NCBI RefSeq assembly: GCF_000186865.1
Contig: NW_008705562.1
Location: 2,191,224-2,255,223, forward strand
Direction: 5' to 3'
From: Aureococcus anophagefferens
Taxonomy: Eukaryota; Sar; Pelagophyceae; Pelagomonadales; Pelagomonadaceae
DNA length: 64,000 nt
Position numbers and translations under genes: made by a program. Below the pieces are notes generated by a model. That model searched no databases, was not told the DNA's origin, and saw only the letters and a list, made by a program, of their open reading frames with translations. The stretch's first letter is position 1. Each line of letters begins with the position of its first letter. Shown here one piece after another: positions 19,101 through 30,000 of this stretch.

Positions 19101-22100
19101 GTAGCAAGCTGCGGTGTAGGAGACGGATTCAGCGGCGCGGAAGGCGGCGGCGTCGGAGGCCCGATCGTAGTCGTAGAGATAGTGGCCGCCGAGACGCGAA
19201 TCGTGGTAAGGTTCCTGAACGCCGCCGCGAGGTCGGCGCTCTCGGCGGCGGCAGCAATGGCGCTGTCCATGGAGTCGATCGTCACCGCGTCGATGTTCGA
19301 CGCCACGCTTTCCGCAGCCGCGTTCTCCGCAACCGCCACGGTGTAGATCATTTCGAATGACGACGAGGCCTCATCGAGGCGTCGCCGGGTTCCGGACGAG
19401 AACTCGAGCGCGAGCGAGTCGTCGTTCTCGACGCCAGCGACGTCCGCCAGCGCCACACGAAAGACGCCCTCGTTCGCCGCCGCGCCCTCAGCGGTCATGC
19501 CGGCAAAAGTGGCGCTGCCATTCACCTCGAATGTGTCTCCGGTGGTCGCCACGATGGTGGGATAGAGCGTTGGAAGAAACGACCGCGCGCGCGTCGTGGG
19601 CGAGGCCGTTGTCTCGACGTTTGTCGACGGCGCGCGCGTCGTGGGCGAGGCCGTTGTCGCGACGTTTGTCGACGGCGCGAGCGTCGTCGGCGGGGCTGCG
19701 GTGGGCGCGACGACGGTTTTCAACGTCGGCGCGACGGTCGTCGGCGCGGCCGTCGACGGCGCGCGCGTTGTGGGCGGTTTTGTGCTGGGCGCGGCCGTCG
19801 TCGGGACATTGGTGGGCGGGGCCGTGGATGGCGCAGCCGTCGTCGGCGCGCTCGTCGAAGGCGCGCGCGTCGTTGGCTTGGCCGTCGGCGCGGGCGTGTA
19901 CGAGACCTGGAAATCGATGGAATCCGTCACGGAGGCGTCGCCATCGCACGTGAGCGTCAGCGTGTACTCGTTTACCGTCGAGTCGCCGGAAACCACCTGC
20001 GTCACCTGGCCATCGTTGTCCAAGATGTCTGCCGTCTGGACGACGTTGCCGTCTGGATCCGTGAAGACGGCGGTCAAGGTCGCACAGGCGCTCGAGTCGC
20101 CGCGGTACACCCAGAGGAGCTCGCATTCGACGTCGTGGACGCACGTCGAACCCGTGCCAATGCTTGAGATTTGCAAGAAAGAGGCCGTGGGCACGATCGT
20201 CGGAAGAGCGCTCGGAGACGGCGACGGCGGTGCGGACGGAGTCGCGCTCGGAGAAGCGGACGGCGTGGCGCTCGGCGTCGAGCTCGGGGATGGGGACGGC
20301 GCCGCGCTTGGAGAAGGCGACGGAGCGGCGGACGGCGTCGCGCTCGGGGATGGGGACGGCGCCGTGCTCGGGGATGGGGACGGCCCCGTGCTCGGCAGAG
20401 CCGACGGCACCGCGCTGGGCCAGCTGCTGGACGGCATCATCGTCGGCGCGGACGAGTACGACACCTGGAAATCGATGGAGTCCGTCACGGAGGCGTCGCC
20501 ATCGCACGTGAGCGTCAGCGTGTACTCGTTTACCGTCGCGTCGCCGGAAACCACCTGCGTCACCTGGCCGTCGTTGTCCAAGATGTCTGCCGTCTGGACG
20601 ACGTTGCCGTCTGGATCTGTGAAGAGGGCGGTCAAGGTCGCACAGGCGCTCGAGTCGCCGCGGTACACCCAGAGGAGCTCGCATTCGACGTCGGCGACGC
20701 ACGTCGACTCGGTGCCCATACTCGTGATCTCGATGAACGAAGCCGTCGGCACGATCGTCGGAAGAGCGCTCGGCGAGGCGCTCGGGGACGCCGACGGCGC
20801 CGCGGACGGCAGGGGCGACGGTCCGGCGCTCGGCAAGGCGCTCGGGGACGCCGACGGCGCCGCGGACGGCGAAGAGCTCGGAAACGAGGACGGCGCCGGG
20901 CTCGGCGAGGGCGACGGCGCGGCGGACGGCGCCGAGCTCGGAAACGAGGACGGCGCCGCGCTTGGCGAGGGCGACGGCGCGGCGGACGGCGCCGAGCTCG
21001 GGAATGGGGACGGCGCCGCGCTCGGAGAGGGCGAAGGCGCGGCGGACGGCGCCGAGCTCGGGGACGAGGAGGGCGCCGCGCTCGGAGAAGGCGACGGCGC
21101 GGCGGACGGCGCCGAGCTCGGGGACGAGGCGGGCGCCGCGCTCGGAGAGGGCGACGGCGCGGCGGACGGCGCCGAGCTCGGGGACGAGGAGGGCGCCGCG
21201 CTTGGAGGGGGCGACGGCGCGGCGGACGGCGTCGAGCTCGGGGACGAGGAGGGCGCCGCGCTCGGAGAGGGCGACGGCGCGGCGGACGGCGCCGAGCTCG
21301 GGGACGAGGAGGGCGCCGCGCTTGGAGAGGGCGACGGCGCGGCGGACGGCGCCGAGCTCGGGGACGAGGAGGGCGCCGCGCTCGGAGAGGGCGACGGCGC
21401 GGCGGACGGCGCCGAGCTCGGGGACGAGGAGGGCGCCGCGCTTGGAGAGGGCGACGGCGCGGCGGACGGCGCCGAGCTCGGGGAGGAGCTCGGGAGAGAG
21501 GACGGAGTCGCGGACGGCGTCGCTGAGGGTATCGCGGTCGGCGTCGCCGTCGGCGCGGCCGTGACGGCGTCGTAGAGGACCTGGATGGACGCCGCGTCGA
21601 GCGCGCTCGCGTAGACGTAGACCTCGTCGATGGAGCCATCGAAGAAGTAGTCATTCCAGAACTGCCCGAGGCGGAGCGCGTTGTCCGAGCCCGTGTCCAA
21701 CGCTTCGGTCCCCGTCGCCGCCTGCGTCCCGTCGAAGTAGAGGGCCCAGTCCGATCCGTCGTAGGTCAGGCAGTAGTGATGCCAGTCGCCGTCGTCGGAC
21801 CCCGACAGCGCGACGTCCGTGTCGGCGCCCCAGAGCTGGACTCTGAGGCTGCCGTCCGTGCCGTGTACTCGAAGCGCAAAGTTCTCCAGGTCGGAGTAAT
21901 CCCCGTAGTCGAAGAGGCCCGCGCCGAGGTCGTATTCGCTACCGTCGCTGCTGAAGGAATTGATGACCGCCCACAGACACACGGTTCGCGCGTTGCTCCC
22001 TTGGATGTCCGCCGTCACGGCAGAAGGGAACTCGACGTAGTCGTCCGTCCCGTCGAAGGACAGCGCGCCGCTGCCGTCGCGGCCCTTCACCGCCTTCGTG

Positions 22101-25100
22101 CCGCTTCTCGTGCAGTCGAGGCTGCCGTCGCCGACGTGGTCGTCCGCGCATCGTACGCGAGCGTCAAAGGAGTAGTGCGCGACCAGCGTGGCCTGGAAGA
22201 AGTTCGGCGTCGGCACCGTCGTCTGCGTCGGTGCGGGCGTCGACCCGGCATCGTAGAGGACCTGGATCGAGGCCGCGTCGAGCGCGCTCGAGTAGACGTA
22301 GACCTCGTCGATGGCGCCGTCGAGGTAGGAGCTAAGGTCCCACATTCCGAGTTTGAGCGCGCGGTCCGAGCCCGTGTTGACCGCGCTCGTGCCAGACCCT
22401 GCCTCGTTCCCGTCGAAGTACAGGTACCATGCCGACCCGTCGTAGGTCACGCAGTAGTGATGCCAGTCGCCGTCGTCGGACCCCGACAGCGCGACGTCCG
22501 TGTCGGCGGCCCAGAGCTGTACTTTGAGGCTGCCGTCCGTGCCGGCCACTCGAAGCGCGAAGTTCTGCAGGTCGGAGGAGGTCCCGTAGTCGAAGAGCCC
22601 CCCGTCGCTGCTGAAGGAATCGATGACCGCCCACAAGCAGATGGTCCGCGCGTTGCTCCCTTGGATGTCCGCGGTCACGGCCGAGGGGAACTCGACGTAG
22701 TCGTCCACGCCGTCGAAGGCCATCGCGACGCTTCCAAACAGACCTGCCGTCGCCGTCGCGCCGTTGATCGTCCCGTCGAGGCTGCTGTCGCTGTCGTCGG
22801 CGGCTGTGCCGTCGTCGAAGGAGTAGTGCGCGACCAGCGTGGCCTGGAAGAAGTTCGACGTCGGCAGCGGCGTCACCGTCGGCGCGGTGCTGACGGCGTC
22901 GTAGAGGACCTGGATCGAGGCCGCGTCGAGCGCGCTCGAGTAGACGTAGACCTCGTCGATGGAGCCGTCGAGGTAGCCGTCATTGTCGTCTCCGAGGTTC
23001 CACTGCCCGAGGCGGAGCGCGCGGTCCGAGCCCGTGTTGACCGCGCTCGTGCCAGACCCTGCCTCGTTCCCGTCGAAGTACAGGTACCATGCCGACCCGT
23101 CGTAGGTCAGGCAGTAGTGATGCCAGCCGCCGTCGTCGGACCCCGACAGCGCGACGTCCGTGTCGGCGCCCCAGAGCTGGACTTTGAGGGTGCCGTCCGT
23201 GCCGGCCACTCGAAGCGCGAAGTTCGCGAGGTCGGAGTAAGCCCCGTAGTCGAAGAGACCCGCTTCGCCACTGAAGTCGTCGATCAAGGCCCACAAGCAC
23301 ACGGTCCGCGAACTACTCCCTTGGATGTCCGCCGTCACGGCCGAAGGAAACTCGACGTAGTCGTCCGTCCCGTCGAAGGACAGCGCGCCGCTCCCGTCGC
23401 GGCCCGTCGTCGCCGTCGCGCCGTTGATCGTCCCGTCGAGACTGCTGTCGCCGTCCTCGGCGGCCGTCCCGTCATCGAAGGAGTAGCGCGCGACCAGCGT
23501 CGAGTGCGACACGTGCGTCGGCCGCGGCGTCGCCGTCGGCGCGGGCGTCGACCCGGCATCGTAGAGGACCTGGATCGAGGCCGCGTCGAGCGCGCTCGAG
23601 TAGACGTAGACCTCGTCGATGGAGCCGTCGAGGTAGTCCCCACCTGCCCATCGCCCGAGGCGGAGCGCGGTGTCCGAGCCCGTGTTCACCGCCACGGTCG
23701 CCGTCGCCGCCTGCGACCCGTCGAAGTAGAGGACCCAGTCTGATCCGTCGTAGGTCAGGCAGTAGTGGTGCCAACCGCCGTCGTCGGACCCCGACAGCGC
23801 GACGTCCGTGTCGGCGGCAAATAACTGGACTTTGAGACTCGCGCTCGTGCCGTGCACCCGGAGCGCGAAGTTCTCATAATCTGAGTAGCTCCCGTAGTCG
23901 AAGAGCCCCCCGTCGCTGCTGAAGGAATCGATGACCGCCCACAAGCAGATGGTCCGCGCGTTGCTCCCTTGGATGTCCGCGGTCACGGCCGAAGGAAACT
24001 CGACGTAGTCGTCCGTCCCGTCGAAGGACAGCGCGCCGCTCCCAAACAGACCCGTTGTCGCCGCGGCGCCGTTGATCGTCCCGTCGAGGCTGCTGTCGCC
24101 ATCCTCGGTGGCCAAAACCTTGTCGAAGCGGTAGCGCGCGACCAGCGTCGAGTGCGACACGTGCGTCGGCAGCGGCGTCACCGTCGGCGCGGCCGTGACG
24201 GCGTCGTAGAGGACCTGGATCGAGGCCGCGTCGAGCGCGCTCGAGTAGACGTAGACCTCGTCGATGGAGCCGTCGAGGTAGCCTTCATTGTCGTCTCCGA
24301 GGTTCCACTGCCCGAGGCGGAGCGCGCGGTCCGAGCCCGTGTTGACCGCGCTCGTGCCAGACCCTGCCTCGTTCCCGTCGAAGTACAGGTACCATGTCGA
24401 CCCGTCGTAGGTCAGGCAGTAGTGATGCCAGCCGCCGTCGTCGGACCCCGACAGCGCGACGTCCGTGTCGGCGCCCCAGAGCTGGACTTTGAGGCTGCCG
24501 TCCGTGCCGGCCACTCGAAGCGCGAAGTTCTGCAGGTCGGAGGAGGTCCCGTAGTCGAAGAGCCCCCCGTCGCTGCTGAAGGAATCGATGACCGCCCACA
24601 AGCAGATGGTCCGCGCGTTGCTCCCTTGGATGTCCGCGGTCACGGCCGAGGGAAACTCGACGTAGTCGTCCGTCCCGTCGAAGGACAGCGCGTAGCTCCC
24701 AAACAGACCCGTTGTCGCCGCGGCGCCGTGGATCCTCCCGTCGAGGCTGCTGTCGCCGTCCTCGGTGGCCAAAACCTTGTCGAAGCGGTAGTGCGCGACC
24801 AGCGTCGAGTGCGACACGTGCGTCGGCAGCGGCGTCACCGTCGGCTGCGGCGTGACGGCGTCGTAGAGGACCTGGATCGAGGCCGCGTCGAGCGCGCTCG
24901 AGTAGACGTAGACCTCGTCGATGGAGCCATCGAAGAAGTAGTCATTCCAGAACTGCCCGAGGCGGAGCGCGCGGTCCGAGCCCGTGTTGACCGCGTCGGT
25001 CCCCGTCGCCGCCTGCGAACCGTCGAAGTACAAGGCCCAATCGGATCCGTCATAGGTCAGGCAGTAGTGATGCCAGCCGCCGTCGTCGGACCCCGACAGC

Positions 25101-26308
25101 GCGACGTCCGTGTCGGCGCCCCAGAGCTGGACTTTGAGGGTGCCGTCCGTGCCGGCCACTCGAAGCGCGAAGTTCTGCAGGTCGGAGGAGGTCCCGTAGT
25201 CGAAGAGCCCCCCGTCGCTGCTGAAGGAATCGATGACCGCCCACAAGCAGATGGTCCGCGCGTTGCTCCCTTGGATGTCCGCGGTCACGGCCGAGGGAAA
25301 CTCGACGTAGTCGTCCGTGCCGTCGAAGGACAGCGCGCCGCTCCCGTCGCGGCCCGTCGTCGCCGTCGCGCCGTAATAAAAAGCGATGGTGCCGTCGAGG
25401 CTGCTGTCGCCGTCCTCGGCGGCCGTGCCGTCGTCGAAGGAGTAGCGCGCGACCAGCGTCGAGAGGGACACGTGCGTTGGCCGCGGCGTCACCGTCGGCT
25501 GCGGCGTGACGGCGTTGTAGAGGACCTCGATCGAGCCTGTGTTGAGCGCGCTCGAGTAGACGTAGACCTCGTCGATGGAGCCGGAGAACAAGTGGTTCCC
25601 GTTTCGATCCGTCCGGTCTCCGAGCGTGAGAGCATAGTCCGAGCCCGTGTCGAGCGCGACGCTATACGTGTACGCGGACGCCCCGTCGAAGTAGAGCGTC
25701 CACGATCCGTCGTAGGCGAGGCAGTAGTGGTGCCAGTCGCCGTCGTCGGACCCGGAGAGCGCCACGGCCATGTCGTAGCTCCCCCCGTGGAGCTGGACCT
25801 GGATGCTTCCCGACGTCTTCGCCATGATCCCGAACTCCATACCATCCGCCCCGGAACCGTGCGAAAACAGCGCGCCCTCGTCCCACTCGTCGATGACCGC
25901 CCACAGGCAGATGGTCCGCGAGTTGCTCCCGCGGATGTCCGCGGTCACGGCGGAAGGGAACTCGACGTAGTCGTCCGTGCCGTCGAAGGACAGCGCGCCG
26001 CTCCCGTCGCGGCCCGTCGTCGCCGTCGCGCCGTTGATGGTCCCGTCGAGGCTGCTGTCGCCGTCCTCGGCGGCCGTGCCGTCGTCGAAGGAGTAGCGCG
26101 CGACGAGCGTCGAGCGGGACACGTAGTACGCCGTCGGCGGGACCGTCGCCGTCGGGTACGCCGACGGCGGCGCCGTTAGCGTCGGGCGCGGCGTCGGCAC
26201 GGCCTCGGAGCGCAGCCAGAGCAGCGCCAGCGCCACGCGAGTCAGCGATTGCACCATGGTGGTCCTTTGCAGCAGCGCCAGCGCCACGCGAGTCAGCGAT
26301 AGCACCAT
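10141..26308 (-). CDS. Giant polycystin-1-like surface protein (LamG x7, REJ-like, GPS-like, multipass)
   Basis: Two exons, 26308-12918 and 12811-10141, give 5353 residues. Order: signal peptide (first about 35 residues, internally duplicated); seven tandem LamG/concanavalin-like repeats (about 60-1580); Ser/Pro/Ala linker (1580-1850); two near-identical 95-residue Ig-like modules (1850-2140) joined by Ser/Pro linkers; Thr/Pro mucin-like segment; SEA-like region (about 2250-2390); two Cys-rich modules (about 2408-2550) with WYKKG...DCPWV; Pro-rich repeats; a REJ/PKD-like region (about 3300-4100); a GPS-like motif (C-x2-W-x6-W-x3-C then C-x-C, about 4180); a membrane helix at about 4262; then polycystin-style helices (for example near 4370 and 4920-4960), a long acidic cytosolic tail with an RS-repeat, and an SH3-like end. 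It lacks a recognisable PLAT domain and the C-terminal polycystin channel block. Such proteins act as cell-surface adhesion or mechanosensory receptors; the role here is unknown. The strand choice is certain: the opposite strand is only compositionally open. Confidence 0.72.
12812..12917 (-). other. Intron in the polycystin-like gene
   Basis: The 106-base segment begins with GTACTACC after a CAG and ends in a pyrimidine-rich CCTCCCCTCGCAG. It connects the 13.4 kb upstream frame, which otherwise stops at 12830, with the 2.7 kb downstream frame at phase 2, giving R-R-P-V-C-K across the junction. The upstream frame continued through the intron would end in an Arg-rich stretch. Confidence 0.75.
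17122..17166 (-). other. Candidate 45-base in-frame intron in the polycystin-like gene
   Basis: This low-GC island sits inside a GC-rich Pro/Ser linker. On the minus strand it begins GT and ends AACGTAG, and it is flanked by a direct repeat of GCGTCC (minus strand; 17116-17121 and 17163-17168 as GGACGC on the plus strand). The length is a multiple of three. If translated it inserts a hydrophobic ILFIPLKLL segment that is out of character with the linker. Removing it leaves a continuous Pro/Ser linker. Confidence 0.45.
17957..18310 (-). repeat. About 185-base tandem duplication in Pro-rich linker
   Basis: Two near-identical copies start at about 17960 and 18148 (shared landmark GGATAGGCTGCAGCGATGG). 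Each encodes a Pro-rich stretch with MPTAAPWNPSPAP inside the polycystin-like protein. The few base differences suggest recent duplication. Confidence 0.7.
18310..18655 (-). repeat. 57-base tandem repeats encoding PTPSPVVAPGNPT units
   Basis: About six copies of a 57-base unit (19 residues; core TPSPVVAPGNPTAAPV) within the extracellular linker of the polycystin-like protein. Copies differ by a few substitutions, and one copy is shortened. The variability is typical of length-polymorphic surface linkers. Confidence 0.7.
18657..19085 (-). repeat. Duplicated Cys-rich module (two copies)
   Basis: Copies at about 18657-18805 and 18937-19085 each encode a roughly 48-residue module, D-S-A-S-W-Y-K-K-G then DCPWV, RC and YEACQRACGC. 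The six Cys in fixed spacing suggest a disulphide-stabilised extracellular domain. The two copies are almost identical in DNA sequence, pointing to recent duplication or gene conversion. Confidence 0.65.
19890..20757 (-). repeat. Duplicated Ig-like module with intervening Ser/Pro linker
   Basis: Two copies of about 285 bases (19896-20180 and 20453-20745) encode a beta-rich module containing CELLWVYRGDSSACATL and CDGDASVTDSIDFQVS. They are nearly identical, with four Cys each, and are separated by a Ser/Pro linker. Confidence 0.65.
20757..21560 (-). repeat. 60-base tandem repeats encoding Ser/Pro/Ala linker
   Basis: At least ten copies of a 60-base unit, clearest from 20880 to 21500 (landmark GGCGCGGCGGACGGCGCCGA), encode 20-residue SAAPSPSPSAAPSSSPSSAP units. 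Copies differ by one or two bases. The tract is probably O-glycosylated in the protein and prone to length change. Confidence 0.85.
21569..26150 (-). repeat. Seven tandem LamG-encoding repeats of about 650 bases
   Basis: The string GTAGAGGACCTGGAT (or a one-base variant) recurs at about 21572, 22252, 22902, 23562, 24206, 24862 and 25516, a period near 650 bases. Each unit encodes a roughly 215-residue LamG-like domain: LVARYSFDDGTAAEDGDSSL, LSFDGTDDYVEFPSAVTADI, WHHYC and DGSIDEVYVYSSALD. Copies share long identical DNA stretches, so they have expanded recently or are homogenised by gene conversion; assembly collapse is possible. Confidence 0.88.
26212..26308 (-). repeat. Tandem duplication of the signal-peptide coding segment
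   Basis: About 40 bases including the start codon (CAGCGCCAGCGCCACGCGAG ... CACCATGG on the plus strand) occur twice. The protein therefore starts with a MV(L/Q)SLTRVALALL block two times. Either ATG (26308, or the one at about 26257) could initiate with a functional signal peptide. Confidence 0.75.
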
Positions 26309-27065
26309 GGCTCAATTGATGGTCATTTCCATACCCGCGTCGAAATGAAAATTTGCCGTCAAGTAACCGACACATTGCATCTAGATGATGTTTTCTATTC
26401 ATCCACTTCATCAAAAGTGGAGATACATTAACTTCTTCAAACAACATTGATTCTTGAATTAATCGATCAATACTAACCCTGATTTCGGCAGCATTTCGCA
26501 CGTCGATGTCGATGGACGGACAACTTTCGACACGGCATTCGGCATGTTCCAGCCCACAGGGGGAGAAACGAGCCTACATCGCCGTAGGAACTCGGGGGCG
26601 GAGATTCCAAAACCCCAGTCTGATCCTCGCGGGGACGCGCAGAAGCTGAGATCATTAGGGCCCGCGCAGCGCGCAGGACGTGGAGCCCGCCGCGCTCGAG
26701 AACCACAATGCGCTATGGCAACTCCTTCGAGATGGAGCCGCGTCGTGAGGGTCCGCCGCAGCTGCCAGGAGGAGTTGCTATAGGGTTGCCCATGTGCTGC
26801 GGACGCGCGACGCGGAGGCAGCCCGCAGTGTGAGATCTAGTGTCCGCAGTTGGGCGGACGAAAGATCAATCGGCAGCCGTCGATAGATATGTTTTCGCGC
26901 GCTCGTTGGGGTAACTTTTTTGATAAAGTGGATGAATTCTAACTTGAAACTTTTTTCTAACAGCATGCGTGAAGTTTTTAATCTTTCCGCCGGGCGGCCC
27001 GAGCTCCCGACCCCCGGAACTGTCGGCCGGGACGTCCGGGAGACGTCGGCCCGCCTCGGCGCCCG
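26309..27065. other. Intergenic region with nested inverted repeats
   Basis: This 757-base gap upstream of the polycystin-like gene and downstream of RPTOR has lower GC at both edges. A 20-base inverted pair (ATTCATCCACTTCATCAAAA at 26397-26416 and its complement at 26918-26937, 19/20 matching) encloses it, and a second inverted pair (TATGGCAACTCCT at 26714-26726; AGGAGTTGCTATA at 26770-26782) lies inside. No convincing gene was seen; it may be a decayed small transposon. Confidence 0.45.
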
Positions 27066-30000
27066 TTATTGCGCGGCGTAGATGCCGACGACGGCGTCCG
27101 TGGAGCCCGCGGCGCAGAGGACCTTCGTCGGGTGGAACGCGAGGCTGGAGACGGGGCCGATGCGCTGGCCGAGGAAGCCGTCGTGGTAGCGGACGATGTT
27201 GAGCTGGTCGCCGTCGCGGGCCATGAACTTGATGAACTGGTTGTGGGAGCCCGAGGCGAGGAGGGGCGCGTTGCCGTGCGCGTCGAAGGCCGTCATCGTC
27301 GAGTTCTGGACGTCGACGGTGCCTGGGCAGGAAAAGAGTGATTCAAGTTCGCTTCAACATGAGTGTTCCGCGCGCGCGCGTTCCAGAAAAAGCATCCACG
27401 CTTCGAGACCGTTCCGAGAGATGATCGCTCGTCCAAAAATCAGCCGAAACGAGTGGAAAACGACCGAGATAGGAGCCTTTGAAGTTGGGAATTTCGCACT
27501 CTTTTCCTGCCCTGGACGGTGCGGAGGCTCGCGCCGGGCGCGCGCGCGTCCCAGAACTTGAGGTCGCCGGCGACGCAGCCCGAGGCGCACTCGCGGGGCG
27601 CGTCGGCGTGGGCGTGCGTGTGGACGACCCAGGCGCTGTGCTCGCGCGGGTACGCGACGGCCGCGGGCCGCGCCGAGCCCGCGGCGGCCGCGCGGTCCCG
27701 GAGGTCGAAGAGCCGGAGGCTGCCGTCGCCGAAGCCCGCGAAGACGACGCGCGGCGACGCCTCGAGGGGGCTCAGGGACGTCACGCAGGCGTCCGTGCCC
27801 GTCGCGACGGCCGCGGCGAGCGCCTCGGCGCCCAGGTCCCAGCGCCGGAGCGTCGGGCCGTGGCCGCCCGCGTAGAGCGACGCGTCGCCCGCGGCCCAGG
27901 CGCAGACGAGGCCGCTGCTCCGCGAGCCCGTCTCGAGGTCGCCGGCGGCGACGAAGGCGCTCACGAGCCGCGGCGGCGCGCGCGGCGCGTCGCCGCCGCC
28001 GGCCGCGGCGCCGTCGTCCGAGGCCTCGAGGCGGAGGCCGCCCCAGATGCGCGCGGCGCCGTCGTCGGAGCCGACGAGGAGCAGCGTCGACGACTGGGCG
28101 TTGAGCCACTCGACGCAGGTCGCGCGCGGGCCCCGCCGCGGCGCCGCGGCGGCGGCCGCGGCGCCGCCGCCGGCGGCCGCGGCCGCGGGCGACGCGCGCG
28201 GCGGCCGCGGCGGCGGCGGCGGCGCGCCCTCGAAGGGCGCCGGCGGGGGCCGCCCCCGGGCGTCGAGGCGCGCGGCGCCGTTGGACCAGCGCGCGCGGAG
28301 CTCGCCGGCCTCGTGGTCCCAGACGCTCACGCCGTCGCCCTCGTCGACGACGGCGAGCGCGGGCTCGAAGGCGTGGAACCGGAGCAGGGACGTCATCTCC
28401 GCGGCGCCGTTCTCCAGGGTCACGAGCTCGCCGAAGCGCAGGCCCCGGTCGCGGCCCTCGCGGGGCCGCGGCGGCGCCGCGCCGCCGCGCGGCGGCGCCG
28501 CGGCGCCGCCCCGGAGCGCGGCGGCGACGCGGCCGCGGACCGCGCGCGCCTCGCGGCAGCGGTAGCGGTTCCGGTGCCGCCGGTAGAGCCGCAGCTCGCC
28601 GGCGAGGGCCAGGGGGTCGTCGAGGAGCAGGTCCTCGAGCGTCTCCGCGGGCGCGGCGGCGGCGGCCGCCGCGGCGCCGGCGGCGCCGGCGGCNNNNNNN
28701 NNNNNNNNNNNNNNNNNNNNNNNNNNNNNNNNNNNNNNNNNNNNNNNNNNNNNNNNNNNNNNNNNNNNNNNNNNNNNNNNNNNNNNNNNNNNNNNNNNNN
28801 NNNNNNNNNNNNNNNNNNNNNNNNNNNNNNNNNNNNNNNNNNNNNNNNNNNNNNNNNNNNNNNNNNNNNNNNNNNNNNNNNNNNNNNNNNNNNNNNNNNN
28901 NNNNNNNNNNNNNNNNNNNNNNNNNNNNNNNNNNNNNNNNNNNNNNNNNNNNNNNNNNNNNNNNNNNNNNNNNNNNNNNNNNNNNNNNNNNNNNNNNNNN
29001 NNNNNNNNNNNNNNNNNNNNNNNNNNNNNNNNNNNNNNNNNNNNNNNNNNNNNNNNNNNNNNNNNNNNNNNNNNNNNNNNNNNNNNNNNNNNNNNNNNNN
29101 NNNNNNNNNNNNNNNNNNNNNNNNNNNNNNNNNNNNNNNNNNNNNNNNNNNNNNNNNNNNNNNNGGGCGACGCGTCGCGCGCCGCGCGGCCGCACGCGTC
29201 CGCCGCGAGCCGCGCGTCGCGCGCCACGCGCCGCGCGTCGCGGAGCAGCGTCGGCGCCGCGGCGTCGCCGCCGGCGCCGCCGTTCTCGGCGCCGTCGTCG
29301 CGCCCCTCGTCGTCGTCGGCGGCGTCGACGTCGTCGCCCGCCTCGAAGAAGAGCGCCGCGACGGCCGCGAGCGCGCACGCGCGCGCCGCGGCGTCGCCGT
29401 CGTCGGCGGCGACGCGCCGCGCGACGTCGAGGAGGCTCTCGCCGCCGCGGGCCGGCGGCCTGCGCGCGGCGCGGCGCGCCCGCGGCGACCCGTCGCAGAG
29501 CGCCGCGGCGCCGAGGCCGAGCCAGCGCCGCAGGATCGCGGCGCCCTCGTCGCCGCGGTCGCCGGGCCGCGCGGCCGCGCGCGCGGCCGCGGCCGCGAGG
29601 CGGTCGCAGGGGATGGCGTCGAGGCGCTTCGCGAGGCAGGCGTCGGCGGCGTCGCGGTCGCCGGCGCAGACGTTGGCGAGCACGAAGGCGGCGAGCGCGC
29701 GCTGCTCGTCGAGCTCGCGGTCCGCCGCGGCGTCGCCGACCTCGGCGCCGTCGAGCGCGGCGAGGTGGCTCACGAAGTAGAGGTGCGCGCCGTCGCGGAC
29801 GAGGTCGCCGCGGCAGCTAGCGTCGAAGGCGAGGATCGCCGCCCAGATGGCGACGAGGGGTTTTCGCAGCTCCGGCGCGGGCGACTGGAGCAGCTTGAGC
29901 ACGTAGGGGAAGATGCCGACGCAGAGGGCCAAGTTCACGGCGCGCGGGCCGAGCTCGAGGAAGCGGCGCAGGAGCACGAGCGCGCGCACGCGGTGCGCCT

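Noticed and set aside
19596..21575. Long plus-strand frames opposite the receptor gene repeats
   Set aside because: They are regular only because the Ser/Pro repeats are regular on the other strand; no signal or domain is present.
27500..27530. A GT donor inside the duplication for RPTOR intron 2 (GTCCAGG)
   Set aside because: Splicing there adds five bases and breaks the frame; the GC at 27522 rebuilds the WD40 sequence.
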